This document shows, piece by piece, positions 1-10,727 of a stretch of DNA of 64,000 bases; position 1 is the stretch's first letter; each line of letters starts with the position of its first letter. Under the pieces are notes generated by a model. The model saw nothing but the letters and a program-made list of their open reading frames with translations. It searched no databases and was not told the origin of the DNA. Source of the DNA: Acidobacteriota bacterium (lineage in GTDB: Bacteria > Acidobacteriota > Aminicenantia > Aminicenantales > Saccharicenantaceae); NCBI GenBank assembly GCA_029569255.1, contig JAKQUO010000014.1, forward strand, positions 1 to 64,000. Direction: 5' to 3'. The position numbers and the translations under genes are program-made.

Positions 1-119
1 TCGGTATCCATACCAGGTGTACCTTCAGGTCATGCTTCGTGTGCGCTCCCACCTGGTAGCGTCGCATGCGATCACATTACACTACCCTTCCCTTCGCCTT
101 CAAGGCGAGGGATTTCAAC
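1..119 (+). mobile_element. Putative right end of an IS200/IS605-type element, possibly omega-RNA-like (cut by window edge)
   Basis: This stretch is rich in stem-loops. A perfect 9-bp inverted repeat pairs 11-19 with 50-58, a 10-bp palindrome lies at 62-71, and an imperfect hairpin at 90-111 is followed directly by ATTTCAAC at 112-119. A hairpin followed by TTCAAC resembles the right ends of TnpB-carrying IS200/IS605 elements, where the transposon-encoded guide RNA scaffold ends. No transposase or TnpB gene is visible, so any such gene would lie before base 1. The family assignment is from memory of such ends and is tentative. Confidence 0.4.
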
Positions 120-129
120 CATCCCCGAG

Positions 130-163
130 GGGGACATTAAAAAATTAAAGGTTTGACCCCTTC
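130..163. repeat. AT-rich spacer bounded by GGGG/CCCC (possible REP-like remnant)
   Basis: Downstream of the putative element end is a short AT-rich stretch starting GGGGGACATT and ending GGTTTGACCCC. A similar GGGTTTGACCCC occurs at 30566-30577 beside clear REP-like hairpins, so this may be a decayed member of the same repeat set. It lies just beyond the stop of the first peptidyl-prolyl isomerase gene and could also act as its 3' end. Confidence 0.3.
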
Positions 164-1147
164 TTATTTCTCGAGAGGGTCGGGGCGGAGGATCTTGACG
201 TAGCTCCGCTCCCGGAGCGTCTTCAGGTATTCCTGGCTCTTCACGCTCATCTTTTCGTTGTGGAGCTTTTCGGCGACCTGGGCCCGGGCCTCGTCGAAGG
301 GGCGGAGGGCGCTCGGCGTCTTCCCGGCCAGATGAAGGAGGTACCAGCCGTTCTTGGAGCCGACCCAGGCGCTCGTCTCGCCCGGCTGGAGCTTCTCGAC
401 CGCCGCCTCGAGGGTCCGGTCGAGCTCGCCGGCCTTGAACGTCCCCAGGTCTCCCCGGGCCTCCTTCATCGGCGGGTCGGACAGCTCGGCGGCCGTGTCG
501 GCGAAGGACGCCCCGCCCGCGAGCCTGGCGTCGACCGCGGCCTTGGCGGCCTCGGCCGCGTCGCCCGGGTGCGCCTCGGCGCCGAGGTAGATGGCGTTGA
601 TCCTGTACTCCGTCGGCGTCGTGAACTCGGCCGGGTTCTTCTTGTAGTACTGGACGATCTCGGCGTCGTCGAGGACGATCGACCGCTCGACCTCGGTGTA
701 GAGGGCCCCCGACCGCATCATGCCTTCCTCGTATTCCTTGAGCCAGCGCTCGTAGGAGATGCCCGACTGCTCGACGGCCCGGCGCAGGTCCGCCTCGGAG
801 GAGAAGTGGTTGTCCTGGACGACCTTCTGGACCATGCCCTTGATCTGCTCCTGGACGTTCAGGCCGAGCTCCTTGGCCTTCTGGAGCAGGAGCAGGTCGG
901 AGATCATGAAATCGAGGAGCCCCTTCTTGAGCTCGGCGTAGGCCTTGTCGTAGTCCGCGGCCGACATCTGCTGGGCCCTGAGGTCGGCCAGCCGGAGATC
1001 GAACATCTCTTTGTATTCGGACAAGGTGATGATGTCGTCGTTGACCAGGGCCACGATCTCCTCGACGACCTCCTGTCCGCGGGCGCCCGCCGCCGCCGGG
1101 CCGAGAAGGCCGGCCAGAACCGCCAGGGCTGCGATGGTCTTGTTCAT
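164..1147 (-). CDS. SurA/PpiC-type periplasmic peptidyl-prolyl isomerase
   Basis: The 327-residue protein starts with a Sec-type signal peptide (residues 1 to about 24, Ala-rich, ending near AAAGARG). A SurA-like N-terminal helical domain follows (IVALVNDDIITLSEY, then MISDLLLLQKAKELG). One parvulin-type PPIase domain lies at about 175-275, with RINAIYLGAE, the DLGTFKAGEL loop and GWYLLHLAGK. Such proteins chaperone unfolded outer-membrane proteins and catalyse prolyl isomerisation in the periplasm. Its ATG overlaps the stop of the upstream parvulin gene (ATGA), so the two are translationally coupled. SurA itself has two parvulin domains; I see only one here, so I give no gene symbol. Confidence 0.85.
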   Translation of the reverse strand: MNKTIAALAVLAGLLGPAAAGARGQEVVEEIVALVNDDIITLSEYKEMFDLRLADLRAQQMSAADYDKAYAELKKGLLDFMISDLLLLQKAKELGLNVQEQIKGMVQKVVQDNHFSSEADLRRAVEQSGISYERWLKEYEEGMMRSGALYTEVERSIVLDDAEIVQYYKKNPAEFTTPTEYRINAIYLGAEAHPGDAAEAAKAAVDARLAGGASFADTAAELSDPPMKEARGDLGTFKAGELDRTLEAAVEKLQPGETSAWVGSKNGWYLLHLAGKTPSALRPFDEARAQVAEKLHNEKMSVKSQEYLKTLRERSYVKILRPDPLEK

Positions 1148-2163
1148 TCGTCCAACCTCTGATAGGCGAAGAATAGGTTCTCCGGGAAGATCTTCCAGCT
1201 CAAGGTGTCCTTGAGCCCGGCCAGGTGGCGGGCCAGGGCGTCTTTCATCTTCTGGGCCATGATCCGCCGCTGGATCTCGCCCGCCGCGTCGGCCTCCTCG
1301 AGGAGGGCCGGCGGGTATCTCTTGTCCAGCCGGAAAATGTGGAAGCCGTAGGACGACTCGACGACCTGGCTCGTCCGGCCCTCCTCGAGCGAGAAGACGG
1401 TCTTCTCCATGTCGGCCGGGAGGTCGCCCTGCTGGAAGACGCCCATGACGCCGCCCCTCGAGGCCTCGGGGCCGATCGACTCCCCGGCGGCGATCCTGCG
1501 GAACTCGGCCTCGCCGGCCCGGACGAGCCTCTGCAGGACGGAGACGGCCTTCTCCTCGGTGTCGACCAGGATCTGGCTGACCTGGACGCGCCCCTTCACC
1601 AGGAAATCCTTCTTGTGGTCCTCGTAATAGGCGTGGACCTCCTCCGCGTCGACCCGGGTGTCGCGGACGACGAGGAAGGTGTATTTCTCGATGAGGAGCC
1701 GGTCGAAGGCGCCCGCGGGAGGGGCGGACCCGGCGCGGCCGCCGTCGTCCGCGGCGCCGGTCGCCTCGACGGCCTGCCTGGCCAGGTACTCCTTCTTCTC
1801 GTCCTCGGTCAGGACGATGCCCCGCGCCCGGGCCGCCTCGAGCAGGACCGTCTCGTCGACGAACCGGTCGAAGAGCCGGCTCAGGGACTCGTCGGGCAGG
1901 CCCTTGTCGCCGGCCCCCACGGCGGCGAGGTAGGCCCGGAAGTCGGCGTTGTGGAGCTCGCGCGACTCGACGCGCAGGACGGGCCGGCCGCGGACCTTGC
2001 CCTGAACGAGGCCAGCCGCGTGCGAGGCGAGCCCGCCGCCTTCGTCGCGCCGGCAGGCGGCGCCGCCGAGGGCCAGCGCGGCCAGCGCGGCCAGGGCGGC
2101 CGCGGCGTTGGCTGAGGCGGAGGCCGGCCGAAGCCTGACGAGGGATCGGATTCGCGCGTCCAT
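1144..2163 (-). CDS. PpiC-type peptidyl-prolyl isomerase lipoprotein
   Basis: This is a second parvulin-type foldase. I chose the ATG at 2163 (MDARIRSLVR) rather than the TTG at 2178, because a TATAAT box at 2182-2187 would place the transcript start downstream of the TTG. Residues 1 to about 37 form a lipoprotein signal ending LALGGAAC, followed by RRDEGGG. A SurA-N-like segment contains ETVLLEAARARGIVLTEDEK. The parvulin domain lies at about 190-295, with VSQILVDTEEKA, GGVMGVFQQGDLP and YGFHIFRLDKR. It is probably anchored in the outer membrane or exported side and works with the downstream foldase. The gene follows mfd but has its own promoter. Confidence 0.83.
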   Translation of the reverse strand: MDARIRSLVRLRPASASANAAAALAALAALALGGAACRRDEGGGLASHAAGLVQGKVRGRPVLRVESRELHNADFRAYLAAVGAGDKGLPDESLSRLFDRFVDETVLLEAARARGIVLTEDEKKEYLARQAVEATGAADDGGRAGSAPPAGAFDRLLIEKYTFLVVRDTRVDAEEVHAYYEDHKKDFLVKGRVQVSQILVDTEEKAVSVLQRLVRAGEAEFRRIAAGESIGPEASRGGVMGVFQQGDLPADMEKTVFSLEEGRTSQVVESSYGFHIFRLDKRYPPALLEEADAAGEIQRRIMAQKMKDALARHLAGLKDTLSWKIFPENLFFAYQRLDE

Positions 2164-2189
2164 CTTTTTTAATATCAACCTATTATACC

Positions 2190-5627
<3,438 letters not shown>

Positions 5628-5633
5628 CGGGCT

Positions 5634-5662
5634 ATTCTATCGGCGCGGCTCGGGCCGGTCAA
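5634..5662 (-). promoter_or_regulatory. mfd promoter, predicted leaderless
   Basis: On the minus strand TTGACC (5657-5662), a 17-bp spacer and TAGAAT (5634-5639) precede the mfd GTG at 5627. Only six bases separate the -10 box from the start codon, so transcription should begin at or next to the GTG. Confidence 0.65.
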
Positions 5663-5732
5663 ACCGGGCGGGCGCGTGTCCCCGACCCCACCCCCGTCCC
5701 CATCATTGATAGTCACGCCCGTCCGTCTGGGA

Positions 5733-5738
5733 TATAAT
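5733..5738 (+). promoter_or_regulatory. -10 box upstream of the alpha/beta hydrolase
   Basis: A perfect TATAAT lies 19 bases before the first in-frame ATG of the hydrolase gene. No convincing -35 is at the right distance; a TTGATA lies 21 bp upstream, which is too far. An AGAGGG Shine-Dalgarno at 5746-5751 suits the ATG codons at 5758 or 5761 better than the one at 5752. Confidence 0.5.
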
Positions 5739-5751
5739 CACCGACAGAGGG

Positions 5752-7155
5752 ATGATCATGATGAAGAACACGGCCGTTCTCTTCGTGAGTTTTGGCCTGC
5801 TCACGCTCGCGTTTTCCGGCCTTCGGGCCCAGGCCCCGGCCCGGCCCGAGGACGCGCTCACGGCCAAGGCCCGGGCCCTGCTCTCCGCCCTCGAGAAGGG
5901 CGACTTCGAGGCGGCGGCGCGGGACTTCGACGCGACGATGCTCGAGGTCTCGGGCCCGGACAAGCTCGAGCCGATGTGGTCCGAGCGGCTCCCGGCCCAG
6001 GTCGGGAAGTTCAAGCGGCAGGGCCCGGCGCGCCGCGACCGCCTCCAGGGCTACGAGATCGTCCTCGTCGCCTGCGAGTTCGAGAAGGCGAAGCTCGACG
6101 CCAGGGTCGTCTTCGACAAGGAGGGCAAGATCGCCGGCCTGCAGTTCGTGCCGCCGGCGCCGCCGGCCAAGTACGGGCCGCCGGCCTACGCCGATCCGGC
6201 CAAGTTCGAGGAGGCCGAAGTCACGGTCGGCTCGGGCGAATGGGCCCTGCCGGGGACGCTGACCGCGCCGAAGGGCCCGGGGCCTTTCCCCGGGCTCGTC
6301 CTCGTCCACGGCTCGGGCCCGAACGACCGGGACGAGACCCTCGGCCCGAACAAGCCGTTCAAGGACCTGGCCTGGGGGCTGGCGACCCGCGGCGTCGCCG
6401 TCCTGCGCTACGAGAAGCGCACCCGGGTCCACGGCGGGAAGATCCTGGCCGACCCCGGGCTCGAGGCGGCGATGACGGTCAAGGACGAGACGATCGACGA
6501 CGCCCTGGCCGCCGCGGCGCTCCTCGGACGGGACAAGCGGGTCGACCCGCGGCGGGTCTTCATCCTCGGCCACAGCCTCGGCGGGTACCTCCTGCCGCGG
6601 ATCGCGCTCGCGGCGGCGCCGCTCGGCGTCGCCGGCTTCATCGGACTGGCCGGCCCGACCCGGCCGATCGAGGCCTCGATCATCTACCAAATAGGCTACA
6701 TCCACGGCCTGGCCGGGGGCGCCCTGACGGACGACGACCGGAAAGAGCTCGAGGATATCATGGCCGAGGTCGCCCGCATCAGGGCCCTCACCGACGCCGA
6801 CAAGGGATCGACGACGAGGCTCCTCGGGGCCATGCCGGCCTATTGGCTCGACCTGCGCGGCTACGACCTGGCCGAGGCGGCCAGGAAGGTCGCGAAGCCC
6901 ATGCTCTTCCTGCAGGGCGGCCGCGACTACCAGGTGACGACCGAGGACCTCGGGAACTGGAAAAAGGCCCTGGGCGGCCGGGCGGACGTCGAGTTCCGGC
7001 TCTATCCCAAGCTCAACCACCTGTTCTTCGAGGGCGAGGGGAGCATCGCCCCGCTCGAATACGTGCAGAAGCACGGCAGCGTCGCGCTCGCGGTCGTCGA
7101 GGACATCGCCGCCTTCATCATGGGGAAGATGATACCTCTTTCCCGATTCCCCTGA
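5752..7155 (+). CDS. Secreted alpha/beta hydrolase with N-terminal DUF3887-like domain
   Basis: The product (467 residues at most) has a signal peptide (FGLLTLAFSGLRAQAPA). A DUF3887-like segment follows at about 35-135 (LLSALEKGDFEAAARDFDAT). The alpha/beta-hydrolase fold has the oxyanion-region HGSGPNDRDE, the nucleophile elbow GHSLGG, a likely acid in GGRDYQV, and the His in LNHLFFEG. It is probably an exported serine esterase or peptidase; the substrate is unknown. AGAGGG at 5746-5751 suggests the start is the ATG at 5758 or 5761. The last dozen codons (MGKMIPLSRFP) lie in one arm of a REP-like inverted repeat, so the tail is probably repeat-derived. Confidence 0.85.
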   Translation: MIMMKNTAVLFVSFGLLTLAFSGLRAQAPARPEDALTAKARALLSALEKGDFEAAARDFDATMLEVSGPDKLEPMWSERLPAQVGKFKRQGPARRDRLQGYEIVLVACEFEKAKLDARVVFDKEGKIAGLQFVPPAPPAKYGPPAYADPAKFEEAEVTVGSGEWALPGTLTAPKGPGPFPGLVLVHGSGPNDRDETLGPNKPFKDLAWGLATRGVAVLRYEKRTRVHGGKILADPGLEAAMTVKDETIDDALAAAALLGRDKRVDPRRVFILGHSLGGYLLPRIALAAAPLGVAGFIGLAGPTRPIEASIIYQIGYIHGLAGGALTDDDRKELEDIMAEVARIRALTDADKGSTTRLLGAMPAYWLDLRGYDLAEAARKVAKPMLFLQGGRDYQVTTEDLGNWKKALGGRADVEFRLYPKLNHLFFEGEGSIAPLEYVQKHGSVALAVVEDIAAFIMGKMIPLSRFP

Positions 7156-7225
7156 GCCCTTATCGTTCCCCCCGAACACCGAAGCCGCGCGACGAAGACA
7201 ATCGGGAAAGAAGCGTCATGTCCCC
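7122..7225. repeat. REP-like long inverted repeat between convergent genes
   Basis: The arm at 7122-7148 (GGGGAAGATGATACCTC...) is nearly the reverse complement of the arm at 7200-7225 (ending CATGTCCCC); about 50 bp lie between them. The left arm encodes the C-terminus of the hydrolase. The right arm stops 3 bp from the stop codon of the convergent rubredoxin-glutamate synthase gene. It could fold as a bidirectional terminator, and it shares GGGGA-CATGATACCT with the repeat at about 11962. Confidence 0.6.
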
Positions 7226-7228
7226 CGT

Positions 7229-8632
7229 TCAGGCGTGGGGGATGGAGGTGTGGGCGGAGAGCTCGGAGCTCGTCGTCACGAGATCGCTCACCGAGAGCTT
7301 GTGGACGCTGTCGTGCCCGGTCAGCCGGGCGAAGTCCTTGAGCTCCTCGGTCGAGACGCGCAGGAAGTTGGCCAGCCAGCGGGCCGATTCGTCGACGTCG
7401 AGCCGGGCCCGCAGGCCGGGGTCCTGGGTGGCGATGCCGACGGGGCAGCGGCCCGAGTCGCAGATGCGGTACTGCTGGCAGCCGATGGCCATGAGGGCGG
7501 CCGTGCCGATGGCCACGGCGTCCGCGCCCAGGGCCAGGGCCTTGGCGAAATCGGACGAGACGCGCAGGCCGCCGGTGACGATGAGGGTGACGTCCCTGAC
7601 GCCGTGGCCCTCGAGCCAGCGCCGGGCCCGGTCGAGGGCGTAGATCGTCGGGACCGAGGTCGCGTCCTTGATGAGCTTGGCGGCGGCGCCCGTCGACCCG
7701 GCCCGGCCGTCGATGGTGATGAAGTCCGGACCGGCCGAAAGGGCGAACTCGAGGTCGGCCTCGACGTCGCCGGCCGCGAACTTGATCCCGACGGGGCGGC
7801 CCTGGGACAGGCGCCGCAGCTCGTCGACCTTGCGGCGAAGGTCCCGTCGCGTCGAGATGTCCGGGAACCGCGACGGGCCGACGATGTCGGCCCCCTCCGG
7901 GAAGCCGCGCAAGGCGGCGATCTCGGCCGTGACCTTGCCGGCCGGCAGGTGGCCGCCCAGGCCCGGCTTGGCCGACTGGCCGATCTTGATCTCGACGGCG
8001 TCGGCCCGGCGGAGGTTCTCCTCGGTCGCGCTGTAGCGGTTGGGGACGTATTCGAAAATGAACTTGTGGGCCAGGGCCATGGCCTCGGCCAGGATGCCGC
8101 CCTCGCCCGAGCTCATGGCCGTCGCCGCCGCCCCGCTGCCGAGGGCCAGGGCCGTCTGGGCCTCCGGCGAGAGGGCCCCGAACGACATGTGGCTGACGAT
8201 GACCGGCGTCCCGATGAGAAGGGGCTTCCTCGCCTTCGGCCCGATGACGGTCGCGGTGTCGACGGCCGCGCCCCGGTCGAGCGGCAGGCGGGCCAGCTGG
8301 GCGCCCTTGATGAGGATGTCGTCCCAAGAGACCACGGGTTTGCGCGTGCGCATCGGCTCGATGACCGACTCGCCGACGAGGGCCATGCGGTGGATGTCGG
8401 CCATGTGCGTCTCGAGCTCGTCGGAGGCCCGCCGGAGGTCCTCGATGGTCTTGCGCTCCCGGACCGGCTCGGCCGGCGGCGGCGGGAGCGGCTCCTCCTC
8501 CATCGGCTCGAACTCGGGGTGGGCCGCCCCGCAGACGGGACAGACCCAGTCGGGGAAGAGCTCGTCGAAGAAGATCCCCTCGGTCTTTTCGTTGTAGATG
8601 AACGAACAGATGCGGCAGCGGTATCGGGCCAT
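7229..8632 (-). CDS. Rubredoxin fused to FMN-dependent glutamate synthase-like protein
   Basis: I start at the ATG at 8632 (MARYRCRICSFIYNEK), with GGGGAGG just upstream. Residues 1-45 form a rubredoxin-type metal site (CRIC...CPVCGA). The rest is a GltB central/FMN domain: HMSFGALSPEAQ, MSSGEGG, IKIGQSAKPGLGGHLP, GADAVAIGTAALMAIGC, and a CQQYRICDSGRCPVGIATQ cluster-binding segment typical of the 3Fe-4S site. This domain normally makes glutamate from 2-oxoglutarate and ammonia delivered by a glutaminase domain. Neither that glutaminase domain nor a GltD subunit is seen nearby, so it resembles archaeal-type or orphan GltB-like oxidoreductases. The rubredoxin may feed electrons to the flavin (inference). 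Confidence 0.88.
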   Translation of the reverse strand: MARYRCRICSFIYNEKTEGIFFDELFPDWVCPVCGAAHPEFEPMEEEPLPPPPAEPVRERKTIEDLRRASDELETHMADIHRMALVGESVIEPMRTRKPVVSWDDILIKGAQLARLPLDRGAAVDTATVIGPKARKPLLIGTPVIVSHMSFGALSPEAQTALALGSGAAATAMSSGEGGILAEAMALAHKFIFEYVPNRYSATEENLRRADAVEIKIGQSAKPGLGGHLPAGKVTAEIAALRGFPEGADIVGPSRFPDISTRRDLRRKVDELRRLSQGRPVGIKFAAGDVEADLEFALSAGPDFITIDGRAGSTGAAAKLIKDATSVPTIYALDRARRWLEGHGVRDVTLIVTGGLRVSSDFAKALALGADAVAIGTAALMAIGCQQYRICDSGRCPVGIATQDPGLRARLDVDESARWLANFLRVSTEELKDFARLTGHDSVHKLSVSDLVTTSSELSAHTSIPHA

Positions 8633-8772
8633 GGCCTCCCCTGGCCCGGCTATCTTAGCACCGAAAACGGCGGCGCACAACCCGATACGCCCGACCGGCC
8701 GGGCTCGGCGCAACGGCGGCGCCGGTCCTTGGCGAATCGAGCCGCGTGCCGCCGCGATCGGACAGGCGCCGG

Positions 8773-8801
8773 TTGCGGAGGCGCGGGCGGACGCATATAA
8801 T
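8773..8801 (+). promoter_or_regulatory. Sigma-70-like promoter of the amidotransferase-like lipoprotein gene
   Basis: TTGCGG (8773-8778), a 17-bp spacer and TATAAT (8796-8801) lie upstream of the TTG start at 8836. The leader of about 28 nt contains GGGAGG at 8823-8828. Confidence 0.6.
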
Positions 8802-8835
8802 AGCGGCGAAGATCCCAGCCCCGGGAGGTCCCGCC

Positions 8836-10050
8836 TTGAGAAAAGCCGTCCCTCCGAAGAGCCGCCTGGCCGCTGTCCTCGCGTCCGCCCTCCTCGTCGC
8901 GGCCCTGGCCGCGGCCGCTTCGTTCGCCTGCCAATCGCCCGCGCCCCCCGCGCCCCCAGCGCCCGCCGCCGAGGCCGCGGCCGAGCGCTGGCTCGACGGC
9001 GCCCCCGACAAGGGCGACGCCGTCCGGCTGGCCGTCTTCAATCCCGCCGTCTTCAACATCCGGGCCCTGGCCGAGCTGCGCAAGCGGAAGATCCTCGACC
9101 TCCCCGGCCTCGTCGTCGTCGGCGTCTATCACGTCAACCAGGCGGACAGCTTCGCCGAAAGCCGGAGATACGTCGGGGACAACCGCCTCGACTGGTTCCA
9201 CTTCCACGCCGTCTCGGCCGAGGCCGCCGAGCCGTCGCTCTTCGAGAAGAACGCCCTGAGGCCCGATCTCGAGCTCATCCTGAAGAAGACCGACGGGGTC
9301 ATCTTCTTCGGCGGCCCGGACATCCCGGCCTCGGTCTACGGGGAGAAGACGAGCCTCCTCACGGAGATCACCGACCCGTTCCGCCACTACCTCGAGTCCT
9401 CGGCGGTCTTCCAGCTCCTGGGCGGGTCGCAGGACGGCGCCTACGAGCCTCTCCTCGCCGCCCGGCCCGATTTCGCCGTCCTGGGCATCTGCCTGGGCCT
9501 GCAGACGCTGAACATCGGCACGGGCGGGACGCTCGTCCAGGACGTCCGCTGGGAGATCTACGGCAAGACGACCGTCGAGGACACGATCGCCCTCGGCCCC
9601 GAGCAGTGGCACGCCAACCCCTACCCGGCGCTCTTCCCGCGCGACGGGCTCACGAGCTACAACTTCCACGGCCTCGAGCTCGACCGAGGCGGCGTCTTCG
9701 TCAGGGAGATGGGCTTCGAGCCGGCCGACCACCCGCGGGTGCTGAGCTCCCACCACCAGGCCATCGGCAAGATGGGCCGGGGCCTCGCGGCCGCGGCCCA
9801 CTCGCGCGACGGACGGATCGTCGAGGCCGTCGAGCACACGGTCTTCAAGTCCGTCCTCGGCGTCCAGTTCCACCCCGAGCACTACGCCCTCTGGGACCCC
9901 GCGCCGCGCTTCGGGACGAAGCCCGGCGAGGACCGGACGAGCTGCCTGGCCATCCTCGAGGCGGCGCCGCCGAGCCTCGCGTTCAACAAGGGGATCTGGG
10001 CCTGGTTCGCGGCCAAGCTCGCCGCGAGCCGCGCCGGCCGCGGGAAATAG
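8836..10050 (+). CDS. Class I glutamine amidotransferase-like (peptidase C26) lipoprotein
   Basis: I chose TTG at 8836 because GGGAGG sits 7 bases upstream and the promoter lies between this point and the more distant ATG. The 404-residue protein begins LRKAVPPKSR, followed by a hydrophobic stretch ending AAASFAC, a lipobox. The body has amidotransferase/C26 features: GVIFFGGPDIP, the nucleophile elbow GICLGLQTLN, and the GVQFHPEHYALW His-Glu pair, with SSHHQAIGKMG between. C26 enzymes hydrolyse gamma-glutamyl bonds (PuuD-like). An exported version suggests scavenging of gamma-glutamyl compounds, but the substrate is unknown. Confidence 0.83.
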   Translation: MRKAVPPKSRLAAVLASALLVAALAAAASFACQSPAPPAPPAPAAEAAAERWLDGAPDKGDAVRLAVFNPAVFNIRALAELRKRKILDLPGLVVVGVYHVNQADSFAESRRYVGDNRLDWFHFHAVSAEAAEPSLFEKNALRPDLELILKKTDGVIFFGGPDIPASVYGEKTSLLTEITDPFRHYLESSAVFQLLGGSQDGAYEPLLAARPDFAVLGICLGLQTLNIGTGGTLVQDVRWEIYGKTTVEDTIALGPEQWHANPYPALFPRDGLTSYNFHGLELDRGGVFVREMGFEPADHPRVLSSHHQAIGKMGRGLAAAAHSRDGRIVEAVEHTVFKSVLGVQFHPEHYALWDPAPRFGTKPGEDRTSCLAILEAAPPSLAFNKGIWAWFAAKLAASRAGRGK

Positions 10051-10073
10051 CGGCGCCGTCGAGAGGGGCGGCC

Positions 10074-10102
10074 TTGACAAGACCCCCTCCCGGGCCTATC
10101 TA
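10074..10102 (+). promoter_or_regulatory. Sigma-70-like promoter of the Cys-rich lipoprotein gene
   Basis: TTGACA (10074-10079) is followed after exactly 17 bp by TATCTA (10097-10102). The ATG at 10129 follows an AAGGGAG ribosome-binding site. Confidence 0.6.
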
Positions 10103-10128
10103 TTAGGGAGACAAGAGGAAGGGAGCCC

Positions 10129-10650
10129 ATGGCAAGAGATCCTTCGCCGCTCCGGCGGGCCGTCCCGGCGGCGGCCGTCCTCGTGTGGCTGGCCGCGAGC
10201 TGCGCCTCCCCGTCGGGCCCCGGCGCCGTGGGCCGTCTCGTCAGCCGGACCGGCTGCAAGAGCGCCGACGCGGCCGGCCTGGGCGCCGCGGCGGCCCGGG
10301 GTTCGGACCTGGAGTGCGTCGACTACGACTACGACGGCCGGGGCGTCCTGAAGCTGAGGCACGTCAACGCCGGGTTCAACTGCTGCCCGGGCGAGATCTC
10401 CGCAACGATCGACATCACGAACGGGCGCGTCCTCATCAAGGAGAAGGAATCCGCGTCTCTCTGCTGCTGCGATTGCCTCTACGACCTCGGCTACGAGTTC
10501 GCCGCCCTGGCCCCGGGCCTCTACCGGATCGCCGTCGTCGGGCCCTACCAGCCCGAAGAGGACCCGCCGCTCGAATTCCTCGCCGACCTGACCCGCGCCG
10601 CGTCCGGCTCCTTCTGCGTCGAACGGACCCGCTACCCCTGGGGCTACTAG
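10129..10650 (+). CDS. Cys-rich putative lipoprotein, function unknown
   Basis: The 173-residue product has a short signal ending LVWLAASC, a plausible lipobox, at about residue 25. The mature part has nine more cysteines, arranged as singles and as FNCCPG and SLCCCDCLYDLGYEF. The predicted body is mostly beta-strand (GRVLIKEKES, GLYRIAVVGPY). The clustered cysteines suggest a metal site or disulfide-stabilised exported domain. I do not recognise a named family. It has its own promoter and ribosome-binding site. Confidence 0.7.
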   Translation: MARDPSPLRRAVPAAAVLVWLAASCASPSGPGAVGRLVSRTGCKSADAAGLGAAAARGSDLECVDYDYDGRGVLKLRHVNAGFNCCPGEISATIDITNGRVLIKEKESASLCCCDCLYDLGYEFAALAPGLYRIAVVGPYQPEEDPPLEFLADLTRAASGSFCVERTRYPWGY

Positions 10651-10695
10651 CCTTCCGGCCGATTGGAGAGGTGGTATTGCGCCCCCGATTCATCC

Positions 10696-10701
10696 TAGAA
10701 T
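10696..10701 (+). promoter_or_regulatory. -10 box (TAGAAT) of the DUF6786-like lipoprotein gene
   Basis: TAGAAT lies 26 bases before the ATG at 10728, with a strong AAGGAGG ribosome-binding site at 10716-10722. No clear -35 was seen. Confidence 0.45.
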
Positions 10702-10727
10702 AAGGGGGTCCCGCGAAGGAGGTCCCC

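Noticed and set aside
1-156. Open plus-strand frame from base 1 to a TGA near 154
   Set aside because: It covers the hairpins of the putative transposon end, has no recognisable domain and looks like non-coding structured DNA.
2164-2178. TTG start at 2178 for the PpiC-type lipoprotein
   Set aside because: The TATAAT box at 2182-2187 would place transcription start downstream of it; ATG 2163 gives a proper lipoprotein signal.
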